Positions 57,018 to 64,000 of a stretch of 64,000 bases of DNA are shown one piece after another. The stretch's first letter is position 1. Each line of letters opens with the position of its first letter. The DNA comes from Rhodobacter sp. TJ_12 (GTDB lineage Bacteria > Pseudomonadota > Alphaproteobacteria > Rhodobacterales > Rhodobacteraceae): positions 124,001 to 188,000 of the forward strand of contig NZ_NRRD01000001.1 of the NCBI RefSeq assembly GCF_020023995.1. The letters are read 5' to 3'. A model generated the notes under the pieces. The model ran no database searches. It saw only the letters and a list, made by a program, of their open reading frames with translations, and was not told the origin of the DNA. Made by a program: the position numbers and the translations under genes.

Positions 57018-57769
57018 AGCGACGCCGTAACCCCGCCATCGACAAAGAGCGTGTGCCCGTTCACGAAGCTTGCCGCATCGGAAGCCAAGAAGATGCACGC
57101 GCCTTGCAATTCTTCGACCTTGCCCCAGCGCCCGGCGGGAGTGCGTTTTTCGAGCCAAGCCGAAAACGTCTCATCCGCCACAAGCGCGGCATTCAGCGGG
57201 GTGTCGAAATAGCCCGGCGCGATGGCGTTGCAATTCAGACCGTGTTTCGCCCAATCGGTCGCCATGCCTTTGGTCAGGTTCGCCACCGCGCCCTTGGTCG
57301 CGGTATAGGGCGCGATGCCGGGCCGGGCGAGCGCGGTCTGCACCGAGGCGATATTGACAATCTTGCCCGCGCCGCGCGCGATCATGTGGCGGGCGACTGC
57401 TTGGCCTACGTGGAACACGCTGGCCACATTGGTCTGCAGAAGTTTGTCAAACGCATCGGCGGGGAAGTCTTCAAGCGGCGCGCGATGCTGCATGCCGGCA
57501 TTGTTCACCAAAATGTCGATCGGCTTGCCTTCGGATTCGAACGCATCCACCGCCTTGCGCACGGCCTCGTGGTCTGTCGCGTCAAAGGCCAGCAATTCCG
57601 CGCCGGGGATATTGGCCGCCGCCGCTTCCAGCTTGGTCCGGTCGCGCCCATTGAGCACCACCTGCGCGCCCGCAGCGGCCAGCCCTTGTGCCAGCGCAAA
57701 GCCGATTCCCTGCGACGAGCCGGTGATCAGTGCGCGCCGCCCTTGCAGGTCGAACAGAGGGTAATCCAA
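57014..57769 (-). CDS. idnO: gluconate 5-dehydrogenase (SDR)
   Basis: A 251-residue short-chain dehydrogenase with TGSSQGIG (cofactor), NNAGMQHRAPLEDF, ASVQTALARPGIAPYTATKG (Ser-Tyr-Lys site) and FVDGGVTASL. The NNAG-MQHR pattern fits IdnO, which reduces 5-ketogluconate to gluconate. The start is TTG at 57769, fixed by an AAGGAG site 6 bases upstream. First gene of the minus-strand operon. Confidence 0.88.
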   Translation of the reverse strand: MDYPLFDLQGRRALITGSSQGIGFALAQGLAAAGAQVVLNGRDRTKLEAAAANIPGAELLAFDATDHEAVRKAVDAFESEGKPIDILVNNAGMQHRAPLEDFPADAFDKLLQTNVASVFHVGQAVARHMIARGAGKIVNIASVQTALARPGIAPYTATKGAVANLTKGMATDWAKHGLNCNAIAPGYFDTPLNAALVADETFSAWLEKRTPAGRWGKVEELQGACIFLASDAASFVNGHTLFVDGGVTASL

Positions 57770-57813
57770 GGTGTGCTCCTTCGTTTCGCTCTCGACAAAT
57801 CCTGTCTGTATCG

Positions 57814-57842
57814 TTTATGTTATCGATAACACGCGCTGTCAA
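57814..57842 (-). promoter_or_regulatory. idnO promoter with LacI-type operator in the spacer
   Basis: On the minus strand a consensus TTGACA (57837-57842) is followed by a 17-base spacer and CATAAA (57814-57819). The palindrome tgttatcgataaca (57818-57831) lies in the spacer and touches the -10 box. The site is shared with the divergent ketoacid reductase gene and is likely a repressor target. Confidence 0.82.
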
Positions 57843-57879
57843 GATGGCATCCGCGGACAAGCCCGGGAACGGAGAGATG

Positions 57880-58827
57880 ATGACGAAACCCCACATCCTG
57901 CAGGTTGGCCCTTACCCCGAATGGGATCAGGTGCCGCTCGACGCCGCCTTCCATACGCACCGCTATTTTGAAGCGGCGGATAAGGCGGCTTTTCTGGCCG
58001 AGGTGGGCCCGCTGGTGCGCGGCATCGCCACGCGCGGGGAGTTGGGCGCGGATGCGGCGATGATTGCGGCTTGTCCCAACCTCGAGATCATCTCGGTCTA
58101 TGGTGTGGGCTATGATGCGGTCGATCTGACGGCGGCACGGGCGCGCGGCATTCGCGTCACCAATACCCCCGATGTGCTGACCAATGACGTTGCCGATCTG
58201 GGCGTGGCGATGATGCTGATGCAGTCGCGCGGCATGCTGGGCGCCGAGGCGTGGGTGCGCGACGGGTCTTGGGCCGCCAAGGGTCTTTACCCGCTTCAGC
58301 GCCGTGTCTGGGGCAAGCGCGCGGGTGTGCTGGGCCTTGGTCGGATCGGGTTTGAGGTCGCCAAGCGGTTGGCAGGCTTCGATATGGAGATTGCCTATTC
58401 CGATGTCGGGCCGAAAGACTATGCCAAGGATTGGGCCTTTGAGGCCGATCCGGTGGCGTTGGCCGCGCGGTCCGATTTTCTGTTTGTGACGCTGGCCGCC
58501 TCTGCCGCGACGCGCCACATCGTCGGGGCAGAGGTGATTGCCGCGCTTGGCGCCGAGGGGATGCTGATCAATATCTCGCGCGCATCGAATATCGATGAAG
58601 AGGCGCTTTTGACGGCGCTTGAAACCGGCACCTTGGGGGCGGCGGCGCTGGATGTGTTTGAGGGCGAGCCCAATCTGAACCCGCGTTTCCTGTCGCTGCC
58701 CAATGTGCTGTTGCAGCCTCATCATGCCAGCGGCACGGTGGAGACGCGGCAGGCGATGGGCAAGTTGGTGCGCGATAATCTAAGCGCCCATTTCGCGGGC
58801 GAACCGCTTTTGACCGAGGTGCTGTGA
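57880..58827 (+). CDS. D-2-hydroxyacid dehydrogenase (GhrB/2-ketogluconate reductase-like)
   Basis: A 315-residue protein: VYGVGYDAVDL (catalytic Arg region nearby), the nucleotide-binding GVLGLGRIGFEVAKRL, and the catalytic His in QPHHASGTVE. It probably reduces 2-keto sugar acids to the hydroxy form, by context 2-ketogluconate or 2-ketogulonate. ATG 57880 has GGAGAG; an adjacent ATG at 57877 is possible. The stop shares one base with the idnD start. Confidence 0.87.
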   Translation: MTKPHILQVGPYPEWDQVPLDAAFHTHRYFEAADKAAFLAEVGPLVRGIATRGELGADAAMIAACPNLEIISVYGVGYDAVDLTAARARGIRVTNTPDVLTNDVADLGVAMMLMQSRGMLGAEAWVRDGSWAAKGLYPLQRRVWGKRAGVLGLGRIGFEVAKRLAGFDMEIAYSDVGPKDYAKDWAFEADPVALAARSDFLFVTLAASAATRHIVGAEVIAALGAEGMLINISRASNIDEEALLTALETGTLGAAALDVFEGEPNLNPRFLSLPNVLLQPHHASGTVETRQAMGKLVRDNLSAHFAGEPLLTEVL

Positions 58828-59861
58828 TGAAAGCCATTGTCATACATGAAGCCCATGACCTGCGCATTGAAGATCGTCCCGAAGACGCGCCCGGCCCGGG
58901 TCAGTTGAAGCTGCGTCTTGCCACCGGCGGGGTCTGCGGCTCGGATTTGCATTATTATCACAACGGCGGCTTCGGCACGGTGAAGCTGCGCGAGCCGATG
59001 ATTTTGGGCCACGAAGTGTCCGCCTATGTCGAGGAAATCGGCGCGGGCGTGACCGGGTTCAAGGCTGGGCAATTGGTGGCGGTGTCGCCCTCGCGTCCCT
59101 GTGGGGGCTGCAAATATTGCCTTGAGGGGCTGCCGAACCATTGTCTGAACATGCGGTTTTACGGCTCGGCGATGCCGTTCCCGCATATTCAGGGCGCGTT
59201 CCGCGAAAGCCTTGTGGCCGATGCCAGCCAATGCGTCGATGCGACCGGGCTGACGCCCGGAGAGGCCGCGATGGGCGAGCCGCTGGCGGTGACGCTGCAC
59301 GCGACCACCCGTGCGGGCGGTATGGTGGGTAAAAAGGTGCTGGTCACCGGCTGCGGGCCGATTGGGGTCTTGTCGATCCTGTCCGCGCGCGCGGCGGGTG
59401 CTGCCGAGATTGTGGCCACGGATCTGTCTGATTTCACCTTGGCGCTGGCGCGTCAGGCGGGGGCGGATCGCACGATCAACACGGCCCAAGACCCCGATGC
59501 GCTGGCGGGCTATGCCGCGGAAAAGGGCCATTTCGATGTGCTTTATGAATGCACCGGGGTGGCGGCGGCTCTGGCGGGCGGCATTGCCGCGATGCGCCCG
59601 CGCGGGGTGATTTTGCAGCTTGGCCTTGGCGGCGACATGAGCCTGCCGATGATGGCGATCACCTCGAAAGAGCTGGAGCTGCGCGGCTCATTCCGGTTCC
59701 ACCCGGAATTCGCTGTGGGCGTGGCGCTGATGCAAAAGGGCCTGATCGATGTGAAGCCGCTGATCACCCATAGCGTCGCGCTGTCCGAGGCCGAAAGCGC
59801 CTTCAAGCTGGCCTCTGACAGAAGCCAAGCGATGAAAGCGCAAATCGTCTTTTCGGAATAG
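58827..59861 (+). CDS. idnD: L-idonate 5-dehydrogenase
   Basis: A 344-residue zinc-dependent medium-chain dehydrogenase. The catalytic zinc site is GGVCGSDLHYYHNGG and GHEVS; structural zinc is in CGGCKYCLEGLPNHC; NAD-binding VTGCGPIGVLS. It oxidizes L-idonate to 5-ketogluconate. The HYYHNGGFGTVKLREPM stretch is IdnD-like. The start follows TGATG. Confidence 0.9.
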   Translation: MKAIVIHEAHDLRIEDRPEDAPGPGQLKLRLATGGVCGSDLHYYHNGGFGTVKLREPMILGHEVSAYVEEIGAGVTGFKAGQLVAVSPSRPCGGCKYCLEGLPNHCLNMRFYGSAMPFPHIQGAFRESLVADASQCVDATGLTPGEAAMGEPLAVTLHATTRAGGMVGKKVLVTGCGPIGVLSILSARAAGAAEIVATDLSDFTLALARQAGADRTINTAQDPDALAGYAAEKGHFDVLYECTGVAAALAGGIAAMRPRGVILQLGLGGDMSLPMMAITSKELELRGSFRFHPEFAVGVALMQKGLIDVKPLITHSVALSEAESAFKLASDRSQAMKAQIVFSE

Positions 59862-59862
59862 A

Positions 59863-60282
59863 TCAGCCAATCTCTGCGCCGATGGCCGCCAAAGCGGCCT
59901 CGGCCACGGCGATATCTTGCGCCCCGGTGCCCGAGCCAATGCCAATCCCGCCCAAAAGCACGCCATTGAGCCGAATCGGCAAGCCGCCGGGCAGGCCGGT
60001 CACTGCGCCGCCGGTGGCCGCTGCGATGCCCGGGCGGAACTCTTCAGGCACCCTTGCGCTGGGCGTGCCATTAGAGGCGGCAGTCTGCGCCTTGGCCCGG
60101 GCCGATCGCATCGAAAGCACTTTCGCGCCCACCATGCGCAGGCTGGCAAGCTCGACGGCAGAGGTATCGACGATCACGATGCATTGTGGCTGGCCGATCT
60201 CTGTGGCCTTTTGCACGGCGGCCTCCAACATTGTCAGGAGCGCCGCATCGCTCAGCCGTTCGGTGGTATGCGTGATCTGCAT
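59863..60282 (-). CDS. GlcG/HbpS-family (DUF336) protein
   Basis: A 139-residue protein with the DUF336 end GGAVTGLPGGLPIRLNGVLLGGIGIGSGTGAQD and the N-terminal CIVIVDTSAVELA. Family members bind heme or occur in glycolate-type operons without a fixed role. Convergent with idnD (1-base gap), divergent from gnd. AAAGG precedes the ATG. Confidence 0.87.
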   Translation of the reverse strand: MQITHTTERLSDAALLTMLEAAVQKATEIGQPQCIVIVDTSAVELASLRMVGAKVLSMRSARAKAQTAASNGTPSARVPEEFRPGIAAATGGAVTGLPGGLPIRLNGVLLGGIGIGSGTGAQDIAVAEAALAAIGAEIG

Positions 60283-60326
60283 CGGATGCCTTTCAAATTG
60301 ACGCTCGCGCCGGGGAGGTCTAACGT

Positions 60327-60340
60327 TGATAACGATAACA
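60327..60340. promoter_or_regulatory. degenerate operator between the GlcG-like gene and gnd
   Basis: TGATAACGATAACA differs from the palindrome TGTTATCGATAACA at two positions in the left half; the right half is intact. It lies in the divergent control region of the two genes. Confidence 0.6.
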
Positions 60341-60500
60341 TATTCGCGGGAGGGGACAGCTTTGCGATCTGTTTTCAAGCTATTGCCTTCCATTCGCAAA
60401 GGCTATGGGCCCGGTCTGCCCGCGGTCAAGAGGGACGAGACACCATGCCTGCCGTCCTTTGCCCCGATGGCACGCAGGACCGTTCAGGGGAGTCGCTCAC

Positions 60501-61907
60501 ATGACCTCTAAACCGCAAATTGGCTTGCTGGGGCTGGGAACGATGGGCGCGGCGCTGGCGCTCAATATCGCCGAAAAAGGCTTTCCCATTGCCGTGTGGA
60601 ACCGCACCACGGCGGTCACGCAGAAATTTCACGCGCAGGCGGGGGAGTTGGCAGACCGCATCGTGCCAAACGAAACGCTGGAGGAGCTTGTCGCGGCGAT
60701 GCAGCCGCCCCGCTCGATCATCTTGATGGTGCCTGCTGGTGCGCCGGTCGATGCGCAGCTTGACGCGCTGGCCCCGCTTTTGGGCCCCGATGATCTGGTG
60801 GTCGATGCGGGCAATGCCAACTTCCACGATACGCGCCGCCGCAGCCTTGCCAAGCGGACGTTCCGGTTCATGGGGATCGGCGTGTCCGGCGGCGAAGAGG
60901 GCGCGCGCCACGGCCCAGCGATCATGGCGGGGGGCACACCCGAAGATTGGGTGCGCATGGCACCGGTTCTGCAAGCCATTGCCGCGCGCGCCGAAGATGG
61001 CACGCCCTGCGCGGCCAATATGGGCCCCGATGGGGCAGGGCATTTCGTGAAGGCGGTGCATAACGGGATCGAATATGCCGATATGCAGATGATCGCCGAA
61101 ACCTATGGGGTGATGCGCGATGGTCTGGGCCTGAACGCCGCCGAAATCGGCGCTTGTTTTGCGCGCTGGAACGCGGGTGTTCTACGGTCTTACCTTGTTG
61201 AGATTTCCGCCAAGGTTGCACAGGCCAGCGACCCTGTCGCTGGTGGGCCGTTGCTGGATATGATCGTCGATGCGGCGGGGCAAAAGGGCACCGGGCGCTG
61301 GACCGCGATCGAAGCTTTGCAACTGGCGGCGCCGATCCCGGTGATCGAGGCTGCGGTTTGTGCGCGCAACGTATCCGCAAGGCGCGCAGAACGCGCGGCA
61401 GGCGAAGCGCTGTTTGGCCCCGCGCCGCAGGCTCTGACCGCGCCTTTACCGCTTTCCGATCTGGAAGATGCGCTGACGGCTGGCAAAATCCTGTGCTACG
61501 CGCAGGGCTTTGCGATGATGACAGCGGCAGGGCGTGAATTCGATTGGGCGCTGGATATGCCTGCCATCGCGCGGGTTTGGCGCGCAGGCTGCATCATCCG
61601 CTCTGACATGCTCAATGACATGGCGGCGGCATTGGCCGAAGATCCGACGCGCAACCTGATGCTGGCGCCGTTCTTTGCCGAACATCTGAACCGCTGCCTG
61701 CCCGCCTTGCGTAAGGTGGTGGCGCTGGGCGCCCTGCAGGGGCTGGCGCTGCCCGCGCTTTCGGCGGGACTTGCGTGGTTTGACATGATGCGCACCGCGC
61801 GCGGCACCGCCAATATGATCCAGGGGCAACGCGACTTTTTTGGCCTGCATGGGTTCGAACGCCTTGATGGCGTCGACCGCCCGCATGGGCCTTGGGCGCA
61901 GGTCTAA
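60501..61907 (+). CDS. gnd: 6-phosphogluconate dehydrogenase (decarboxylating)
   Basis: A 468-residue enzyme: nucleotide-binding LLGLGTMGAALALNI, GVSGGEEGARHGPAIMAGG, the catalytic KAVHNGIEYADMQ (Lys and Glu), and LNRCLPALRKVV near the end. It oxidizes 6-phosphogluconate to ribulose 5-phosphate. A GGGGAG site precedes ATG 60501. It follows the gluconokinase step encoded nearby; a LacI-type regulator gene follows by 2 bases. Confidence 0.94.
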   Translation: MTSKPQIGLLGLGTMGAALALNIAEKGFPIAVWNRTTAVTQKFHAQAGELADRIVPNETLEELVAAMQPPRSIILMVPAGAPVDAQLDALAPLLGPDDLVVDAGNANFHDTRRRSLAKRTFRFMGIGVSGGEEGARHGPAIMAGGTPEDWVRMAPVLQAIAARAEDGTPCAANMGPDGAGHFVKAVHNGIEYADMQMIAETYGVMRDGLGLNAAEIGACFARWNAGVLRSYLVEISAKVAQASDPVAGGPLLDMIVDAAGQKGTGRWTAIEALQLAAPIPVIEAAVCARNVSARRAERAAGEALFGPAPQALTAPLPLSDLEDALTAGKILCYAQGFAMMTAAGREFDWALDMPAIARVWRAGCIIRSDMLNDMAAALAEDPTRNLMLAPFFAEHLNRCLPALRKVVALGALQGLALPALSAGLAWFDMMRTARGTANMIQGQRDFFGLHGFERLDGVDRPHGPWAQV

Positions 61908-61909
61908 GC

Positions 61910-62938
61910 ATGGCCCCGCGACGCCACAGCCTGTCACAGACCGATGTGGCCAAGGCCTGCGGGTTGTCTGAAATGACCGTTAGCCGGGTTTTGCGCGACC
62001 AACCGGGTGTGTCGCTCGAAAATGTCGAAAAGGTCCGCGCCACCGCGCGGCTGATGGGCTATGTGCCCAACCGGATCGCCGGGGCCTTGGCTGGCGCGCA
62101 AGTGCCGCTGGTGGCGGTCATCGTGCCCGGGCTGGCCAATATGGTCTTTCCCGAAGTGCTGATGGGGCTGAGTGCTGCGCTTGATGGAAGCCATTTGCAG
62201 CCGCTTTTGGGGCTGGGCCATTACGCCGCAGCCACCGAGGAGCATGTGCTCTCAGAGCTGTTGGCGTGGCGGCCCGCGGCGGTGGTGCTGACCGGGCTGA
62301 CCCATTCCGATGGCAGCCGAGCGATGCTGGCGCGCGCCGGTCTGCCCGTGGTCGAGATCATGGAATGCGAAGGCAAGGGGATCGATTGCGTCGTGGGCGT
62401 GGCGCAGCGTGCCGCCGGGGCCGAAATGGGCCGCGCCGTGGCCGCTGCTGGGCATCGCAAGGTGGTTCTGTTAGGCTCTGCGCAGCAAGAAGATCGACGT
62501 CAAGAGCGTCGCTTTGCCGGTTTCACAGAGGCGCTGGAGGTCGCGGGCGGGCGCGTTTTGGGCAGTGTAAGCTATGACGGGGCGAGCGCCTTGCCCAAAG
62601 GGCGAATCTTGGCCGCGCAGGCGCTGGACCGCTGGCCCGATCTCGATTTTCTGTATTGCACCAATGATATGATCGCGGCGGGCGCGCTGTTTGGTTTGCA
62701 AGCGGCAGGCCGTGTGGTGCCGCGCGATGTCGGGCTGGCGGGGTTTTCAGGGCTGGAGATTTTGGCCGGGCTGTCGCCACGCATCGCCACCACCGATACC
62801 CGGCGTTTCGAAATTGGCGAGCGGGCTGGGCAGATGATCCGCGCCCGGCTGGCCGGGGGGGCGCCGGGCCAACGCGCCGAAATCGCGGCCCGGCTGCTGC
62901 CTGGGGAGACTTTGCGTGCCCGGCGCGTTGCGCCCTGA
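61910..62938 (+). CDS. LacI-family regulator (GntR-like), second copy
   Basis: A 342-residue repressor: HTH SQTDVAKACGLSEMTVSRVL, hinge GALAGAQVP, and an effector domain (EIMECEGKGIDCVVGVAQ) similar to gluconate repressors. It is not a close copy of the regulator at 54195, so the two may respond to different ligands. The ATG is 2 bases after the gnd stop. Confidence 0.9.
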   Translation: MAPRRHSLSQTDVAKACGLSEMTVSRVLRDQPGVSLENVEKVRATARLMGYVPNRIAGALAGAQVPLVAVIVPGLANMVFPEVLMGLSAALDGSHLQPLLGLGHYAAATEEHVLSELLAWRPAAVVLTGLTHSDGSRAMLARAGLPVVEIMECEGKGIDCVVGVAQRAAGAEMGRAVAAAGHRKVVLLGSAQQEDRRQERRFAGFTEALEVAGGRVLGSVSYDGASALPKGRILAAQALDRWPDLDFLYCTNDMIAAGALFGLQAAGRVVPRDVGLAGFSGLEILAGLSPRIATTDTRRFEIGERAGQMIRARLAGGAPGQRAEIAARLLPGETLRARRVAP

Positions 62939-63110
62939 CCGCGGCGCCATGGGGCGCATGCCAAGAGCGGCCACCCATCAAGGCGCGCAGGGCTGTCGGG
63001 TGCGCACATGTCGCAGCTTCGCGCCGCTTGGAATGCCCTTTGCGCCCGAAACCGCCTTAAACCGGGCAGGTGGCGGGCAAACCGGCTGTGCCGGGCCGAT
63101 TATAGTTGAA

Positions 63111-63123
63111 CCGCGACACGCGG
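63111..63123. promoter_or_regulatory. short palindrome upstream of nhaD
   Basis: ccgcg-aca-cgcgg is a perfect 5-base inverted repeat, 104 bases before the nhaD ATG. It could be an operator, but short GC palindromes occur often in this genome. Nothing else notable is seen in 62939-63226. Confidence 0.35.
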
Positions 63124-63226
63124 CTCGGATAAACGAAGCCCCGGTGGGGCGCGCGCTAGACCCGCTCGGACAGATGACCTGCGGGCGAAAGAACCTAAGC
63201 GGGCAAAAACGCGGGAGAGTGGACAG

Positions 63227-64000
63227 ATGCACGAACTCAATCTGACCGGGAGCGCCTTCGGCATCCTTTCGGTCATCATCTTCCTTGGTGCCTATGTGCT
63301 GGTGATCTTCGAGGAAGCCACGCATATGCGCAAATCGAAGCCGGTGATGCTTGCGGCGGGCCTGATCTGGACGATGATCGGGATCGCCTATGCCATGCAT
63401 GGGCTCTCCGAAGTCGCACACGAGCATGCGGTGCATATTGTCGAGGAATACGGCGAGCTGTTCTTGTTCCTTTTGGTGGCGATCACCTATGTGAACACAA
63501 TGGAGGAACGCCGCGTCTTTGACGCCTTGCGCGCCAAGCTGATCGGCATGGGGCTCGGGTACCGCAAGCTGTTCTGGCTTACCGGGGTTCTGGCCTTCTT
63601 CCTATCGGGTATCTTTGACAACCTGACCACTGCCCTTGTTATGGGCGCGGTTGTGGTCGCCGTGGGCCGGTCTTCGGCGAAATTCGTCACCGTGGGCTGT
63701 GTGAACATTGTGGTTGCGGCCAACGCCGGCGGGGCCTTCACCCCCTTTGGCGATATCACCACGCTGATGGTCTGGCAAAAAGGCGTGATCGATTTCTTCG
63801 AATTCTTCGTCATCTTCGTGCCCTCGCTGGTCAACTGGCTGGTGCCTGCGGTGATTATGTCGTTTGCCGTGCCGAACGAACTGCCGCCGCCAGCCACCGA
63901 CAATGCCCGCATGAAACCGGGTGGGCGCGTGGTGCTGGCATTGTTCCTGTGCACAATCGTCACCGCGATCAGCTTCAAGAACTTCCTGCATCTGCCACCT
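63227..64000 (+). CDS. nhaD: NhaD-type Na+/H+ antiporter (partial, C-terminus beyond right edge)
   Basis: The first 258 residues of an integral membrane antiporter. Several membrane helices are visible, plus FFLSGIFDNLTTALVMGAVVVAV and VAANAGGAFTPFGDITTLMVW, the conserved NhaD/ArsB-type ion-translocation motifs with charged residues in membrane segments. The ATG at 63227 follows GGGAG. It should exchange sodium for protons at the inner membrane. Confidence 0.88.
   Translation, partial: MHELNLTGSAFGILSVIIFLGAYVLVIFEEATHMRKSKPVMLAAGLIWTMIGIAYAMHGLSEVAHEHAVHIVEEYGELFLFLLVAITYVNTMEERRVFDALRAKLIGMGLGYRKLFWLTGVLAFFLSGIFDNLTTALVMGAVVVAVGRSSAKFVTVGCVNIVVAANAGGAFTPFGDITTLMVWQKGVIDFFEFFVIFVPSLVNWLVPAVIMSFAVPNELPPPATDNARMKPGGRVVLALFLCTIVTAISFKNFLHLPP

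Overview
The window is GC-rich, densely packed chromosomal DNA from an alphaproteobacterium, most likely a Rhodobacter-like member of the Rhodobacteraceae. The evidence is the porin at 5.9 kb, which closely resembles the Rhodobacter capsulatus porin type; a STAS/anti-sigma pair matching rbaV-rbaW of R. capsulatus; a TRAP transporter; and many small conserved families typical of that group (DUF3576, DUF3775, DUF1674, DUF1127, DUF3035). I see no phage genes, insertion sequences, CRISPR arrays, rRNA or tRNA genes. Species cannot be named from this window.

Region 1-51 kb is mostly housekeeping. On the minus strand: a flavoprotein cut by the left edge, holA, lptE and leuS form an overlapping unit, preceded by a DUF3576 lipoprotein. 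A porin and yggS follow on the plus strand, then an L,D-transpeptidase with ribA and a divergent OmpR-type regulator. A long minus-strand block (10.1-22.2 kb) carries DUF3775, rmuC, mutL, two M16 peptidase-like proteins, a DUF3035 lipoprotein, lspA, purH, a heparinase II/III-like protein and rsmB. From 22.3 to 34.9 kb come sdhAF4, dapB (minus), rbfA, a DUF2233 protein, truB, a DUF1643 protein, an RTX-repeat protein, rpsO-pnp, a DUF1127 protein (minus), an aldehyde dehydrogenase, xth, a thioredoxin-TPR protein, a Lon-N-domain protein and a Trm112-like protein. From 35 to 45.9 kb are a UbiH-family hydroxylase, an amidase, a DapC-like aminotransferase, ftsK, lolA, a transglycosylase-like lipoprotein, hspQ, rbaW-rbaV, a free-methionine-sulfoxide reductase and an RluA-type pseudouridine synthase.

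Region 46-51.2 kb looks accessory: glycosyltransferase, glycoside hydrolase, radical SAM protein with a zinc ribbon, and a second glycosyltransferase, all on the minus strand, with a divergent sulfotransferase. It looks like a small surface-glycan synthesis or modification locus of unknown product, and is the best candidate here for an undescribed system.

Region 51.3-62.9 kb is a sugar-acid catabolic island. A TRAP transporter (dctQMP) would import the substrate. Idonate 5-dehydrogenase, gluconate 5-dehydrogenase and a 2-ketoacid reductase would interconvert idonate, ketogluconates and gluconate. Gluconokinase and 6-phosphogluconate dehydrogenase would pass carbon into the pentose phosphate pathway. 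Two LacI-family regulators lie in the island, and copies of a TGTTATCGATAACA palindrome sit at its three main promoter regions: two perfect and one degenerate. The window ends inside an nhaD-type Na+/H+ antiporter gene.
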